Assembly: GCF_002257565.1 (NCBI RefSeq)
Contig: NZ_CP022736.1
Span: 4,278,001-4,342,000 of the forward strand
DNA: 64,000 nt
Source of the DNA: Herbaspirillum sp. meg3
GTDB taxonomy: Bacteria > Pseudomonadota > Gammaproteobacteria > Burkholderiales > Burkholderiaceae_D
Reading direction: 5' to 3'
In this document: one piece after another, positions 1-9,054 of the stretch
Position numbering within the stretch: the stretch's first letter is position 1
How the letters are laid out: every line of letters starts with the position of its first letter
The notes under the pieces: generated by a model
Seen by the model: the letters and a program-made list of their open reading frames with translations, nothing else
Told to the model about the DNA's origin: nothing
Database searches by the model: none
Position numbers and translations under genes: made by a program

Positions 1-1124
1 GAATGCATACCACCCGGCCCCATCATGAAATGCAGACTGGCGGCAAACAGCACGGCAATCAAAATTTCCACCAACAGCACGGTCAGGTAAGGAAAGCTGC
101 CCGACAACAACGGCGCGGCCACCAGCAGAGCCAGGCCGGCCAGACCCAGCTTGCGCTGCATCGCGCTGGCCGCGCGCAGAGGCGCTTCCGGTGGTCCACT
201 GGCGCGGCTGGCTGCCTGTGGTTTGCCGAGCAAGCCCCAGGGCCGCACCACGAGGATGAAAGCCATCACCAAAAACTCCACCACCAGCGTCAACTTGGAC
301 AGCGAAACGTCAATGCCGAACAGGGATACCTGCCCGATCGCCACGCAGAGCGCTTTGATCTCGGCGATCAGCAAGGCAGCAAGAAATGCGCCGCTGATCG
401 AACCCATGCCGCCCACCACCACGACCACGAAAGCGTTGCCGATCGTTTCCAGATCGAGCGCCAGATTGGCGGGAATACGCGGGCCTTGCAGCGCGCCGCC
501 CAGACCCGCGAGGAAACAGCCCAGCGCAAAGACGCCGGTGAAGAGCCAGGACTGATTGATACCCAACGCGCCGACCATTTCGCGGTCTTGGGTAGCAGCG
601 CGAATCAGCGTGCCCCAGCGCGTGCGATTGAGCAGCAGCCACAGCAGACCAAGTACGACCGGGCCGATGAAAATCAACACCAGATCGTATTGCGGCAGTC
701 GGCGGCCCAAAAGTTGTACCGAACCGGCCAGACCCGGCGCGCGCGGACCGAACAAATCTTCCGGCCCCCAGATATAGAGTGCCGCATCCTTGAGCACCAA
801 CACCAGCGCAAACGTCGCCAGCAACTGGAACAACTCCGGCGCACGATAGATGCGGCGCAAGATGACGATCTCGACCAGTGCGCCAAGCAGTGCAACGGCA
901 CAGGCGGACAACAACACCGCGCTCCAGAAACCGATGCCGCTGGCGCCGATCAGGCTAACCAGTGAATAAACAATGAAAATGCCCAGCATATAAAAAGAGC
1001 CGTGGGCGAAGTTGACGATGCGCGTCACGCCGAAGATCAGGGACAAGCCGGCAGCCACCAGAAACATGGTGGACGCATCGGCGAGGCCGTTGATCAACTG
1101 TACTATCAGACTTGAGAGAGTCAT
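1..1124 (-). CDS. HAAT ABC permease, apparent LivH-LivM fusion (partial)
   Basis: The frame opens at an ATG at the right end and leaves the left edge of the window without a stop, so the 3' end is missing. The first ~290 residues are a LivH-type inner-membrane permease of the branched-chain (HAAT) ABC importer family. They show many hydrophobic helices, GLSLIFGVTRIVNFAHGSF near residues 25-43 and VVGGMGSISGAF late in the domain. Translation continues through a ~35-residue linker into new membrane segments that look like the start of a LivM domain, so LivH and LivM seem fused. The binding-protein gene lies just upstream on the same strand. Its place beside the nicotinate genes suggests uptake of a pyridine or aromatic acid (inference). 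Confidence 0.8.
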   Translation of the reverse strand, partial: MTLSSLIVQLINGLADASTMFLVAAGLSLIFGVTRIVNFAHGSFYMLGIFIVYSLVSLIGASGIGFWSAVLLSACAVALLGALVEIVILRRIYRAPELFQLLATFALVLVLKDAALYIWGPEDLFGPRAPGLAGSVQLLGRRLPQYDLVLIFIGPVVLGLLWLLLNRTRWGTLIRAATQDREMVGALGINQSWLFTGVFALGCFLAGLGGALQGPRIPANLALDLETIGNAFVVVVVGGMGSISGAFLAALLIAEIKALCVAIGQVSLFGIDVSLSKLTLVVEFLVMAFILVVRPWGLLGKPQAASRASGPPEAPLRAASAMQRKLGLAGLALLVAAPLLSGSFPYLTVLLVEILIAVLFAASLHFMMGPGGMH

Positions 1125-1201
1125 ACCTTGAGTTCCCTGAGGCGGTTGGCGGCGGCGTCCGTGCATCGACCTGCCGGCGCCGGCCGCCGCTTGCTACATG
1201 A

Positions 1202-2440
1202 TTAATCGGCAGGACGCAGTTTCTTGACTTCGGCATCAGGCAACTGCACTGTTGCACCATCCACATAAACGAAGCTGCTCATCACACCCTTGCCATCCTT
1301 GACCCCGGTGCGGCCGACAAAGGCTCCCAGCGTGGATTGATGATCCTGCGTGCGATAGACAATCGGTCCCACCGGCGTATCGACCTTGAGGCCGGAGAAC
1401 GCTGCCGCCAGTTTATCGGAATCCACGGCACCGGCCTTCTTCAACCCTGCGGCGATCGACATCAGCGCGGTGTAACCGACCAATGATCCATTGCGCGGAT
1501 AGTCGTTGAATTTCTTGCGGTAGGCATCAACAAACTTCTTGTGTTCAGGCGAGGTCAGCGCATACCAAGGATAACCGGTAACGATCCAGTTGCTCGGCGC
1601 CTCGGCGCGCAAGGGATCGAGATATTCAGGCTCGCCTGTCAGCAGAGACACCACTTCTCGCCCCTCGAACAAACCGCGGGTATTGCCGTCGCGCACAAAC
1701 TTGCCCAGATCGGCGGCAAACAGGGCATTGAAAATTGCATCCGGCTTGGCGTCGGCCAACGCCTGCGTCACCGCACCCGCATCGATTTTGCCAAGCGGCG
1801 GCGCCTGTTCGGCAACGAACTCGATATCCGGCTGCACTTCTTTCATCAGCTTCTTGAACGTCGCCGATGCGGACTGGCCGTATTCATAGTTGGGATAGAC
1901 AATGGCCCAGCGTTTTTTCTTCAGCTTGGCGGCCTCCTTGACCAGCGACGCGACCAGCATATAGGTGGATGGACGCAGGCGATAGGTATATTTGTTGCCG
2001 TTTTGCCAGACGATCTTGTCGGTCAGCGGTTCACCCGCCAGAAAGAAAATCTTGCGTTGCTTGGCATAGTCGGTCAATGCCAGGCCGGTGTTAGACAGAA
2101 AGCCGCCGAACAGCAACGCCACCTGCTCGCGTGTGACCAGCTCTTCCGCAACACGCACGGAATCCCCCGGATTGCCGTTGTCGTCGCGCGCAATCACTTC
2201 CAGCTTCTTGCCGAGCACGCCACCGCTGGCGTTGATTTCTTCGAGCGCCATTTCCCATCCATGGCGATACGGCTCCAGAAAGGCAGGCTGCGCCTTGTAG
2301 CTATTGATCTCGCCAATCTTGATCGTAGCTTGCGCCATGGCGCTGCCCATACCTGCACCAGCCAGTGCAGAGACGGCAACTGCGTACCGCAAAAAGCGGC
2401 GTCGAGAGAACCTCAAAAATTCGTCCAGAAATTCATTCAC
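1202..2440 (-). CDS. HAAT ABC transporter substrate-binding protein with Tat-type signal
   Basis: Periplasmic LivK-like binding protein (Peripla_BP_6 type, ~410 residues) that would deliver a ligand to the adjacent LivHM-like permease. The N terminus has a twin-arginine-like motif SRRRFLR followed by a hydrophobic stretch and AMAQ cleavage site, then ATIKIGEINSYK, typical of the mature fold. The GTG at 2440 is preferred because AAGGGA lies 6 nt upstream. An upstream in-frame TTG at 2458 would fall inside the T-run of the preceding porin terminator. The next gene on the strand is the permease, 77 bp away. The ligand is unknown; linkage to the nic genes suggests nicotinate or a related acid. 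A Tat signal is less common than Sec for this family. Confidence 0.85.
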   Translation of the reverse strand: MNEFLDEFLRFSRRRFLRYAVAVSALAGAGMGSAMAQATIKIGEINSYKAQPAFLEPYRHGWEMALEEINASGGVLGKKLEVIARDDNGNPGDSVRVAEELVTREQVALLFGGFLSNTGLALTDYAKQRKIFFLAGEPLTDKIVWQNGNKYTYRLRPSTYMLVASLVKEAAKLKKKRWAIVYPNYEYGQSASATFKKLMKEVQPDIEFVAEQAPPLGKIDAGAVTQALADAKPDAIFNALFAADLGKFVRDGNTRGLFEGREVVSLLTGEPEYLDPLRAEAPSNWIVTGYPWYALTSPEHKKFVDAYRKKFNDYPRNGSLVGYTALMSIAAGLKKAGAVDSDKLAAAFSGLKVDTPVGPIVYRTQDHQSTLGAFVGRTGVKDGKGVMSSFVYVDGATVQLPDAEVKKLRPAD

Positions 2441-2456
2441 GATAATTCCCTTTTTC

Positions 2457-2478
2457 AAAAAAGACCGCGCGGGCGGTC
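2457..2478 (-). terminator. Rho-independent terminator of the porin gene
   Basis: On the minus strand a GACCGC/GCGGTC stem with a 4-nt loop is followed directly by six T residues. It lies 54 bp past the porin stop and just before the binding-protein start, so it should separate the porin transcript from the ABC genes or attenuate read-through into them. Confidence 0.7.
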
Positions 2479-2532
2479 AGTACTTCAGCCATGCGAGACC
2501 AGCGCCAGGCGCCGGCCTCCGTTGTCAGAACG

Positions 2533-3576
2533 TCAGAACAAATGGCGAACGCCGACTTGCACGCCGTTGACGGTGCCGCCTGCGGTCGGTACATTTTTCG
2601 TGATCGGCCCTGCTCCGCTGAGCGAGAACGTTGCGCCATTCTTGTTGCTCAGATGCGCGTAGGTGCTATACAACATGGTGCGCTTGGACAGGTCATAGGT
2701 ACCGATCAGACTGAACTGCCTGGCATCCCGGCTTGCGCCGCTGCTGTCCTTGGCCCAGCCGTAGCCTGCCCCCAGGGTTGCCTGCGTCGTCAGCCGATAG
2801 TTGGCAGAGATCGAATACGCGCCGTAATACGCACCTGCGACGTTGGTCGCTGCGACTGCTCCGAGGTTATTGCCGCGGTAGTAGCCGAGGAACACCTTGC
2901 CCATGCCATAGTCGTAAGCGCCGCCGGCGAAAGTGGACTTGATCGACTGGTTGTCGTTGGCACTGTTTTGCAACGACGAGCTGATGCCCAGATAGAGCGG
3001 GCCGCTTTCATATTCGCCACCCAGCATGTACGAGTTCAAACCGTTCCTCGGCGCTGTCTGCTCGCCGAGTCCGATATATGCCTGCACCTTGAAACCGCTC
3101 ATGTTCGGCGAAATATAGCCGAGCATGTTGTCGTAGCGTGGGGTATAAGCCGACACGTTGTTGAGGAACGAAGCAAAAGTTGCGCCTGCAAATGCATCGA
3201 GACGCGCAATCATCAGGAATCCCGGTGCGTTCTGACGCCCGGCACGCACTTCACCGAGACTGCCGGCCAGACCGATCCATGACTGGCGGTTAAACAATCG
3301 GGTGCTGTCAGCCATGCCGCCGCTGTCCGAGAGAAAACCGTTCTCCAGCTGGAAGTTGGCGCGCAGACCGCCGCCCAGATCTTCCGTGCCGCGAAAGCCA
3401 ATACGATTGGCCTGATATCCACCGCCGTCCATCGACACCACCTTACCTTTGCCGGTGGCATTGGTGTATGCCATATAGGTGTCGAGTACGCCGTAAATTG
3501 TGACGTTGGACTGGGCCATTGCCGAACCCGTCCCGCACAACAAACCCAATGCGCCAAGCGCAAATGCCTTTTTCAT
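2533..3576 (-). CDS. Gram-negative trimeric porin (Burkholderiales OmpC-like)
   Basis: Outer-membrane general porin of the Porin_4 type common in Burkholderiales, 347 residues. The start at 3576 has a strong Shine-Dalgarno (AAGGGAAGG) and gives a Sec signal MKKAFALGALGLLCGTGSAM with cleavage after AMA. The mature start QSNVTIYGVLDTYMAY, the IGFRGTEDLGGGL segment and the C-terminal Phe (VRHLF) are family hallmarks. It lies between the chemoreceptor and the ABC binding protein, all on the minus strand, and probably admits the nicotinate-type substrate through the outer membrane (inference). A second porin of the same family lies at 21816-22931, beside the other catabolic cluster. Confidence 0.9.
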   Translation of the reverse strand: MKKAFALGALGLLCGTGSAMAQSNVTIYGVLDTYMAYTNATGKGKVVSMDGGGYQANRIGFRGTEDLGGGLRANFQLENGFLSDSGGMADSTRLFNRQSWIGLAGSLGEVRAGRQNAPGFLMIARLDAFAGATFASFLNNVSAYTPRYDNMLGYISPNMSGFKVQAYIGLGEQTAPRNGLNSYMLGGEYESGPLYLGISSSLQNSANDNQSIKSTFAGGAYDYGMGKVFLGYYRGNNLGAVAATNVAGAYYGAYSISANYRLTTQATLGAGYGWAKDSSGASRDARQFSLIGTYDLSKRTMLYSTYAHLSNKNGATFSLSGAGPITKNVPTAGGTVNGVQVGVRHLF

Positions 3577-3713
3577 GATGCCTTCCCTTATGCTGGTTAA
3601 GTGGTATCCCATTAATCCGATTAATCCGATCACTCACGTTATTCACGCTACTCCCCATCGCACTGCAAGCCCGGTCGCTCCGGCCCCTCGCCGGCGCGAC
3701 CGAACTTCCCGAG

Positions 3714-3751
3714 GCAACAGCAGCCAGGCCGGCCGTCCCGGCTGCTGTTGC
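3714..3751. other. Perfect 12-bp-stem inverted repeat
   Basis: GCAACAGCAGCC and its exact reverse complement are separated by 14 bp between the chemoreceptor stop and the porin start. There is no T-run on the minus strand, so it is not a classic terminator for the minus-strand genes. It may stabilise or process the mRNA between these two genes. Confidence 0.5.
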
Positions 3752-3762
3752 TTCTCAAGACT

Positions 3763-5355
3763 TCACCGCCTGGAACGGAACATTGCTACCGATCCGCCCA
3801 GTTTCCTGCTCTGTTCTGCCAGCGACGCTGCGGCGGCTGCCGCCTGCTCGACCATCGCCGCGTTCTGTTTGACGGCGTCATCGATCTGCGCAATAACTTC
3901 GTTGGCTTGCCCGATATCGCGGCTTTGCGCCGCCGATGCGTCAGCGATATGTCCAACGATCTGCTCCACCTGCGATGCCGACGCGACAATCTGCTGCATG
4001 GTCTTGCCCGCATCGCCGGCGATCCTGACGCCAACGGCGACGCGTTCTCCCGATTGCGCCAACAAGCGATTGATTTCTTGTACCGCCTGGGCACTGCGCT
4101 GCGCGAGACTGCGCACTTCCGATGCCACCACGGCAAAACCACGACCGTGCGCACCGGCACGCGCTGCCTCCACCGCTGCATTGAGCGCCAGAATATTGGT
4201 CTGAAAAGCGATGCCTTCGATCACCGAAGAAATGTCGGCGATCTCTGCCGCACTACGTGAAATCTCGTCCATCGTTGCGACGACTTTGCCGACCATTGCA
4301 TGCCCTTGCGTGGCGATCTCCGACGAGGTCCCTGCCAGCTTGCGCGCCTCGGCGGCGCTGGCAGCGTTCTGCTGCACCATACGGCTGAGGTCATTCATCT
4401 TGGAAGCGGTCTGTTCCACAGCGGCGGCGGTCTCTTCAGTGCGTGCGGCAAGGTCGAGATTGGCATCCGAAATCTCTCCCGCGGCAACGTCCACGGTGTG
4501 CACACCAATACGTAAATCCTGCACCAGATTGGCAAGGCTCTTTTGCATCACGCCCATGCTCGATGCCAGGACCGACATCTCGTCATGGCGTTCACGATCG
4601 CTGTCGACAGTGCTGGTCAAGTCTCCGGCTCCGATCTTCCGGGCATGACTCAGAAGCTCTTTCAACGGTGCCCGTACCCGTGTTCCGATCGCAGTCAGCG
4701 TGGCAACCAGCAGCAGACTGATCAGTAAGGTCAGCATGTCCGCCTGCCCGTAATGCGGCCACGTCATGATCACCGACCAGGTTGCGAGCAACAACGCCAG
4801 GACATTCAGTCCCTGCGCAGTCAACAATCTCACATGCAAGCTCGGCGCACTGAGCAGGCGCCACCATCCCAGTGGCGCGCGTTGCACCAGCACGCCGGCA
4901 TTCAGCTTGCGGCGGCTGCGGCGGCGTGCCGCCAGCTGCGCGTAAAATTGCGCCATCATCGCGACATCCGACATCGCCGCCTTGGTGCGGACGGTGGTAT
5001 GTCCGACATGAACACCGTCGACCATGGTCCGCGTGATCGTGGCGCTGGCCCAGAAACAGCGACCGTCCTTGCAACGATGCCGCATCACGCCGGTCCAGGC
5101 GCCTTTTGCTTTGACCGTCCGCCACAAATCGGCACCAACTTGCGGCGGCGTGTCGGGGGCATACATCAGACTGGCGGGCTGGCCCAGCAACTCGTCATGG
5201 CTATAGCCGCTGCGCGCGACGAAAGCCGAATTCAGATAGACCATCTTGCCGTCGGGATCAGTGCGTGTGATGAGATATTCGTCATCATCAAGATGAAGAT
5301 CTTGTGCGCGCCACGCGACGGCGTTCTGATCGGCCACTACCAAATTCGCAAGCAT
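3763..5355 (-). CDS. PAS-domain methyl-accepting chemotaxis protein (Aer-like)
   Basis: Chemoreceptor of the Aer class, 530 residues from the ATG at 5355, which has GGAAGGGG upstream. An alternative start at 5475 would overlap the previous gene. Residues ~15-125 form a PAS domain (YLITRTDPDGKMVYLNSAF, SGYSHDELLG). A double membrane hairpin follows at ~180-225, then a HAMP-like stretch, and the signalling domain has the conserved tip EGIAFQTNILALNAAVEAAR and GRGFAVVASEVRSLAQRSA. There is no periplasmic ligand domain, so it probably senses redox or energy state, or an internal signal. It starts 51 bp after the cytochrome-bearing NicB-like gene and is likely co-transcribed, linking taxis to nicotinate oxidation (inference). 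Confidence 0.9.
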   Translation of the reverse strand: MLANLVVADQNAVAWRAQDLHLDDDEYLITRTDPDGKMVYLNSAFVARSGYSHDELLGQPASLMYAPDTPPQVGADLWRTVKAKGAWTGVMRHRCKDGRCFWASATITRTMVDGVHVGHTTVRTKAAMSDVAMMAQFYAQLAARRRSRRKLNAGVLVQRAPLGWWRLLSAPSLHVRLLTAQGLNVLALLLATWSVIMTWPHYGQADMLTLLISLLLVATLTAIGTRVRAPLKELLSHARKIGAGDLTSTVDSDRERHDEMSVLASSMGVMQKSLANLVQDLRIGVHTVDVAAGEISDANLDLAARTEETAAAVEQTASKMNDLSRMVQQNAASAAEARKLAGTSSEIATQGHAMVGKVVATMDEISRSAAEIADISSVIEGIAFQTNILALNAAVEAARAGAHGRGFAVVASEVRSLAQRSAQAVQEINRLLAQSGERVAVGVRIAGDAGKTMQQIVASASQVEQIVGHIADASAAQSRDIGQANEVIAQIDDAVKQNAAMVEQAAAAAASLAEQSRKLGGSVAMFRSRR

Positions 5356-5405
5356 GCCCCGCCCCTTCCACTCAAGGTATGGAAATTCCGTTTGTCGTTC
5401 GTCAG

Positions 5406-8387
5406 TTAGTGAGTCAGCGCTGCGGCCTTGCCGGCTTCTCGTATTCGCGCCACGTCGGCTTTCAGATCCGGCCATGCCGGTTTGTCTGCGGCAAAGTTTG
5501 CGCGCAGGTATTTCAACAGTTCGACCATCTGTTCATCATTGAAACTATCGGCGAATCCCGGCATGTAGCCGAGCTCCGGATTGGCCGGTTCGCGTATGCC
5601 TTGCAGAATCACGCGGATCAGATTGTCGGGAGCTGCGCTATGCACATTGGTATTGAGTGACAGCGATGGCTTGACGCCGAACAATGTCGGCCCCGTATCT
5701 CCCTGATGGCATACCGCACAGGAACCGCGGTACAGATTGGCGCCCATGACGGACGCAACGGTTTGCGTGTGCGCCGTCGCTACAGCAACTTTGGTTTTCG
5801 ATTCGCTTTGCGGCACGGGCTCGTTGAACGAGGCAAGATAGTGCGCAATGGCGCGTACATCATCGGCAGGCAATTGCGCCAGCTCAGCAACCACCGGCGC
5901 CATCGGCCCCGCAGCAACGCCATGCAACGGAGAAAACCCGGTGCGCAGATAACTGAATAATTCCGCTTCGCTCCATGGCACGGGCGCCCGCGACAACGCA
6001 GTGAGTGCAGGCGCTTCCCAGCCATCGGCACTGCCACCGGAGAGATAAGCACGCCCGCCTTTTTCTGCGCCCAGCATGTTGCGTGGCGAATGACAGGCGC
6101 TGCAATGCCCCGCGCCTTCCACCAGATACGCACCACGATTCCATTGCGCCGAACGCGACGTGTCTGCGACGAATTGTTCGTTCTTGTGAAACAGCAGATT
6201 CCAGCCCGCCATCAGCGGGCGTACGCCGAACGGGAATGCAAGGCGCGTTTCCGGTGGAGCAAACGCGACCGGTTCCTGCGCCATCAGATAGGCGTACAGC
6301 GCCTGCATGTCGGCATCGCTGATCCTGGCAAATGCGGTATACGGAAACGCCGGATACAAATGACGGCCGTCGCGGTGAATTCCTTCACGCATGGCGCGTT
6401 CAAACGCGGCAAAGGACCAGTTGCCGATGCCCGTCTTTTCATCCGGAGTAATGTTGGTGCTGTAGACAGTGCCAAACGGCGTCTCCAAGGCATGGCCGCC
6501 GGCATTGGGCACGCCATTCGGCGCGGTGTGGCAGACCACGCAGTCGCCGGCGGCGGCCACCAGCTTGCCGCGCGCAATGGTCGCGGCTGAATATAAGCCT
6601 GGGTCGGGAGCAGCCACCGGCTTGATCTCTGCTCGCCATGGCGACGCCAGGACGAACAATCCGGCAAGTGTCGCGGCGACACCGCCGAAAATACCACCCT
6701 TCCAGCCGAGAGTACGTTTCTTTGCTGTCCTGGTTTGTCCCAGCGCAAGGCGCAACTGTTCACTGCTGAAGGGTGCTGAACGCAAACGAATACCCGTTGC
6801 GTCGTGAATCGCGTTGGCGACGGCAGCCGCAGCCGGCAAAGAAAAAGCGGCATTGCTGCTCAGGCGCACCGGCCCCGGCACGCCGCCATTCTTCGCAGCC
6901 GGCAAACCCACCACCTCCACCGCAGGCAAAGATGTCTGCGCGGCAGCTTGAACGCTGATGCCATATTCCTGCTTTGCCCAGGTATCGAAACTGTTTTCAG
7001 TGGACAGCAATCCACGCATCGCCAGTTGCGCATTGCTACGCACAGACTCATCTTCCACGCGAAGAAAATCGCCGGGCTGCATACTCACACCTGCCTCGGC
7101 AACATCTTGCCCGACCACCACGCGGGTCACGCTGAGATCGCCAGAATCACGGTTATATTCAACATCCGCTACCCAGGCCGACCATTGCTGCAACGCCTCC
7201 GGTTTGCCGTCATCTTCAATCACCCGGGCGTACGCAAATCCGCGGCCGCGCAAAATATTGCCGTCAGGTTTGTTCTCTGCAATCGTGTCGTTCCAGCCGG
7301 CCTGCCGGGCAACAGCACGCATCAGCGCTGCGCCGCGTTCGTCCTGCACATGTTGCAATCGATATTGCACAGGATCCACACCGACCTGACGGGCGGCCTC
7401 GTCGATAAACGATTCATGGGCAAAAACGTGGGCGGCGGCATAGTCTCCGGCAGCGCCGGGAAGGCCTTGCTGAGCCAGTTGCACACTGGCGTAGGCATAC
7501 GGAGGCAGTTGCGCGCCGTATCGTGTACCCGCACCGGAAGCGACATCGCTGACCGGATCGGCGATCCCCGCCAGCATGAGCGCCAGGGGTGGAAGATATC
7601 CGCCGACGGTATGCGCAGTGTGGCGATAGGCGAGTATGCTGCCGCTGGTTTCCGCATCGATTTTTGCGTCTGTCTGCGCCACCGTCCGCTGCGTCACGAC
7701 GCCAATCTGTTCCGGCAACAAGGTAACGCACACAGGACGTCCTGCCACAGCCGACAAGAGCGCAGCATCCGCTGCGGCGTCCTGCCCGGTCTGCATCCCG
7801 GCAAAGCCCGGTTCGCGGCCGGGATAGTCTTCATCGAAATACGCTACCTCAGACTGCACCGTGGAAACCGGCATGCCGATCAGCACCGCGATCTGTTGAC
7901 GTACGACGGCAGAAAGTGTCGATGCCGTCCACAGACGCGCACCCACGGCCGTGCAATCGGCAATCGCGGTCAGCATCGGATTGCCGGCATCAGGCAAAAT
8001 GCCCTCGGCCATCCAGCTGTAAGAACGCTCCGTGATGGGAGACGAGGTGTCAAAGGCACCCGCGATATCGCCATGCTGGTAGACGGTACGATGCTGCTGC
8101 TCCTCGGGAAGCGATTGCAGCAATGTCTCGTGCGCCTTCCAGCGAACCCGCAATTGGGTGATCGCTTGCAAGGCATAGCGGTCTTCCGTCGCGACGACAC
8201 CGATAAAATCGCCGCGCACAACCAGTTTGACGATACCAGGGACATCTTCCAGCGATGCCGCGTCATGCCATGCGAGATGCATGCCGGTGTAATCGTGGCC
8301 GTTCCAGTCCAGGCGCGGCGGCCTCAGGACGCGGCCATACAGCATGTCCGCAGCGTCCGGCCGAAGGGAAGGAAGCGCAGCGTTCAT
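5406..8387 (-). CDS. nicB: NicB-like subunit: degenerate molybdopterin-type domain fused to triheme cytochrome c
   Basis: Component of the nicotinate hydroxylase (nicotinate to 6-hydroxynicotinate) that would pass electrons to the respiratory chain. Residues 1-550 resemble the xanthine dehydrogenase/IorB molybdopterin subunit but begin at the hammerhead region and lack the N-terminal segment. A membrane anchor lies at ~565-583. Three haem c sites follow: CVVCH (616), CSACH (762) and CAVCH (890). The position of the catalytic Glu of the family (GAGE in the paralogue at 14036-16348) is Ala here (about 513), and the paralogue's HASIGPSC and GCYGRN motifs are not kept. It overlaps nicA by 4 bp. 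P. putida NicB is a single protein of ~1190 residues with both functions, so the function here seems split between two proteins. This alignment was made by eye. Confidence 0.85.
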   Translation of the reverse strand: MNAALPSLRPDAADMLYGRVLRPPRLDWNGHDYTGMHLAWHDAASLEDVPGIVKLVVRGDFIGVVATEDRYALQAITQLRVRWKAHETLLQSLPEEQQHRTVYQHGDIAGAFDTSSPITERSYSWMAEGILPDAGNPMLTAIADCTAVGARLWTASTLSAVVRQQIAVLIGMPVSTVQSEVAYFDEDYPGREPGFAGMQTGQDAAADAALLSAVAGRPVCVTLLPEQIGVVTQRTVAQTDAKIDAETSGSILAYRHTAHTVGGYLPPLALMLAGIADPVSDVASGAGTRYGAQLPPYAYASVQLAQQGLPGAAGDYAAAHVFAHESFIDEAARQVGVDPVQYRLQHVQDERGAALMRAVARQAGWNDTIAENKPDGNILRGRGFAYARVIEDDGKPEALQQWSAWVADVEYNRDSGDLSVTRVVVGQDVAEAGVSMQPGDFLRVEDESVRSNAQLAMRGLLSTENSFDTWAKQEYGISVQAAAQTSLPAVEVVGLPAAKNGGVPGPVRLSSNAAFSLPAAAAVANAIHDATGIRLRSAPFSSEQLRLALGQTRTAKKRTLGWKGGIFGGVAATLAGLFVLASPWRAEIKPVAAPDPGLYSAATIARGKLVAAAGDCVVCHTAPNGVPNAGGHALETPFGTVYSTNITPDEKTGIGNWSFAAFERAMREGIHRDGRHLYPAFPYTAFARISDADMQALYAYLMAQEPVAFAPPETRLAFPFGVRPLMAGWNLLFHKNEQFVADTSRSAQWNRGAYLVEGAGHCSACHSPRNMLGAEKGGRAYLSGGSADGWEAPALTALSRAPVPWSEAELFSYLRTGFSPLHGVAAGPMAPVVAELAQLPADDVRAIAHYLASFNEPVPQSESKTKVAVATAHTQTVASVMGANLYRGSCAVCHQGDTGPTLFGVKPSLSLNTNVHSAAPDNLIRVILQGIREPANPELGYMPGFADSFNDEQMVELLKYLRANFAADKPAWPDLKADVARIREAGKAAALTH

Positions 8388-8902
8388 TCGCCCGCCTCAC
8401 CTGCCGCGGCTGCGCTATTGAGTTGAACTGCGCGCAAAGCGGCACGCATGATTTCCACATGCGTGCCGCAACGGCAAAGATTGAATTCCAGCTCAGAGCG
8501 AATTTCTTGCTCAGTCGGCTCCGGCTTGCGCAACAGCAATGCCTTGATCGTCATGATCATGCCGTTGATGCAGTAGCCGCATTGCGCGGCTTGCTCGTCG
8601 ATAAAGGCTTGCTGCACCGGATCCAGTTTTTGAGACCGGCCATTTCCGGCCGGCATCGCCAGCCCTTCGAGCGTCGTGATGCTGCGTCCGTCAACGCCCG
8701 CAAGCGGAATCACACAAGAGCGCGCCGCCACGCCGTCGACCAGCACCGTACAGGCGCCGCATTCTCCCAGCCCGCAGCCGAACTTCGGTCCGTTCAGACA
8801 GAGGTCGTTGCGCAAGACGTTCAACAAAGGAACGTCGGGCGCGACATCCAGCGTGTGCCGGATGCGGTTGACTTCTATCGACAGTGGACGGGAAGCTGAC
8901 AT
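8384..8902 (-). CDS. nicA: Nicotinate hydroxylase small subunit, 2x[2Fe-2S]
   Basis: Iron-sulphur subunit of the molybdenum hydroxylase converting nicotinate to 6-hydroxynicotinate, 172 residues. The N-terminal plant-type ferredoxin domain has GCGLGECGACTVLVDG plus a later Cys. The C-terminal helical domain carries CGYC and CRCG, the second cluster ligands. NicA of P. putida is of similar length. The stop overlaps the start of the cytochrome-bearing NicB-like gene by 4 bp, indicating translational coupling. Electrons should flow from Mo through these clusters to the c-type haems of that partner. It follows nicC by ~150 bp on the same strand and may share its transcript. Confidence 0.92.
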   Translation of the reverse strand: MSASRPLSIEVNRIRHTLDVAPDVPLLNVLRNDLCLNGPKFGCGLGECGACTVLVDGVAARSCVIPLAGVDGRSITTLEGLAMPAGNGRSQKLDPVQQAFIDEQAAQCGYCINGMIMTIKALLLRKPEPTEQEIRSELEFNLCRCGTHVEIMRAALRAVQLNSAAAAGEAGE

Positions 8903-9054
8903 GGCAAGTCTCAGAAAATCGCTGCTGACGGATCCGGTTGGCTCGTTAACTTAATCGCTTAACTGCGCAAGCCCAAACGGCTCAGCCGTCGGGGTGATGC
9001 GCATTTTCTACTAGAACTCAATTCATCAATAGGCGTGAGATGCGTTCTAATTGG

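Noticed and set aside
3..965. A 320-residue plus-strand frame at the left edge.
   Set aside because: Gln/His/Arg-rich composition typical of an antisense frame; the opposite strand encodes a coherent membrane permease.
6804..8426. A 540-residue open frame opposite the NicB-like gene.
   Set aside because: It is the shadow of a high-GC gene with clear haem and molybdopterin-fold features on the other strand; its translation matches no family I know.
8940..9000. Short dyad ACGGCT/AGCCGT between nicA and nicC as a terminator.
   Set aside because: The loop is too small and no T-run follows; read-through from nicC into nicA remains likely.
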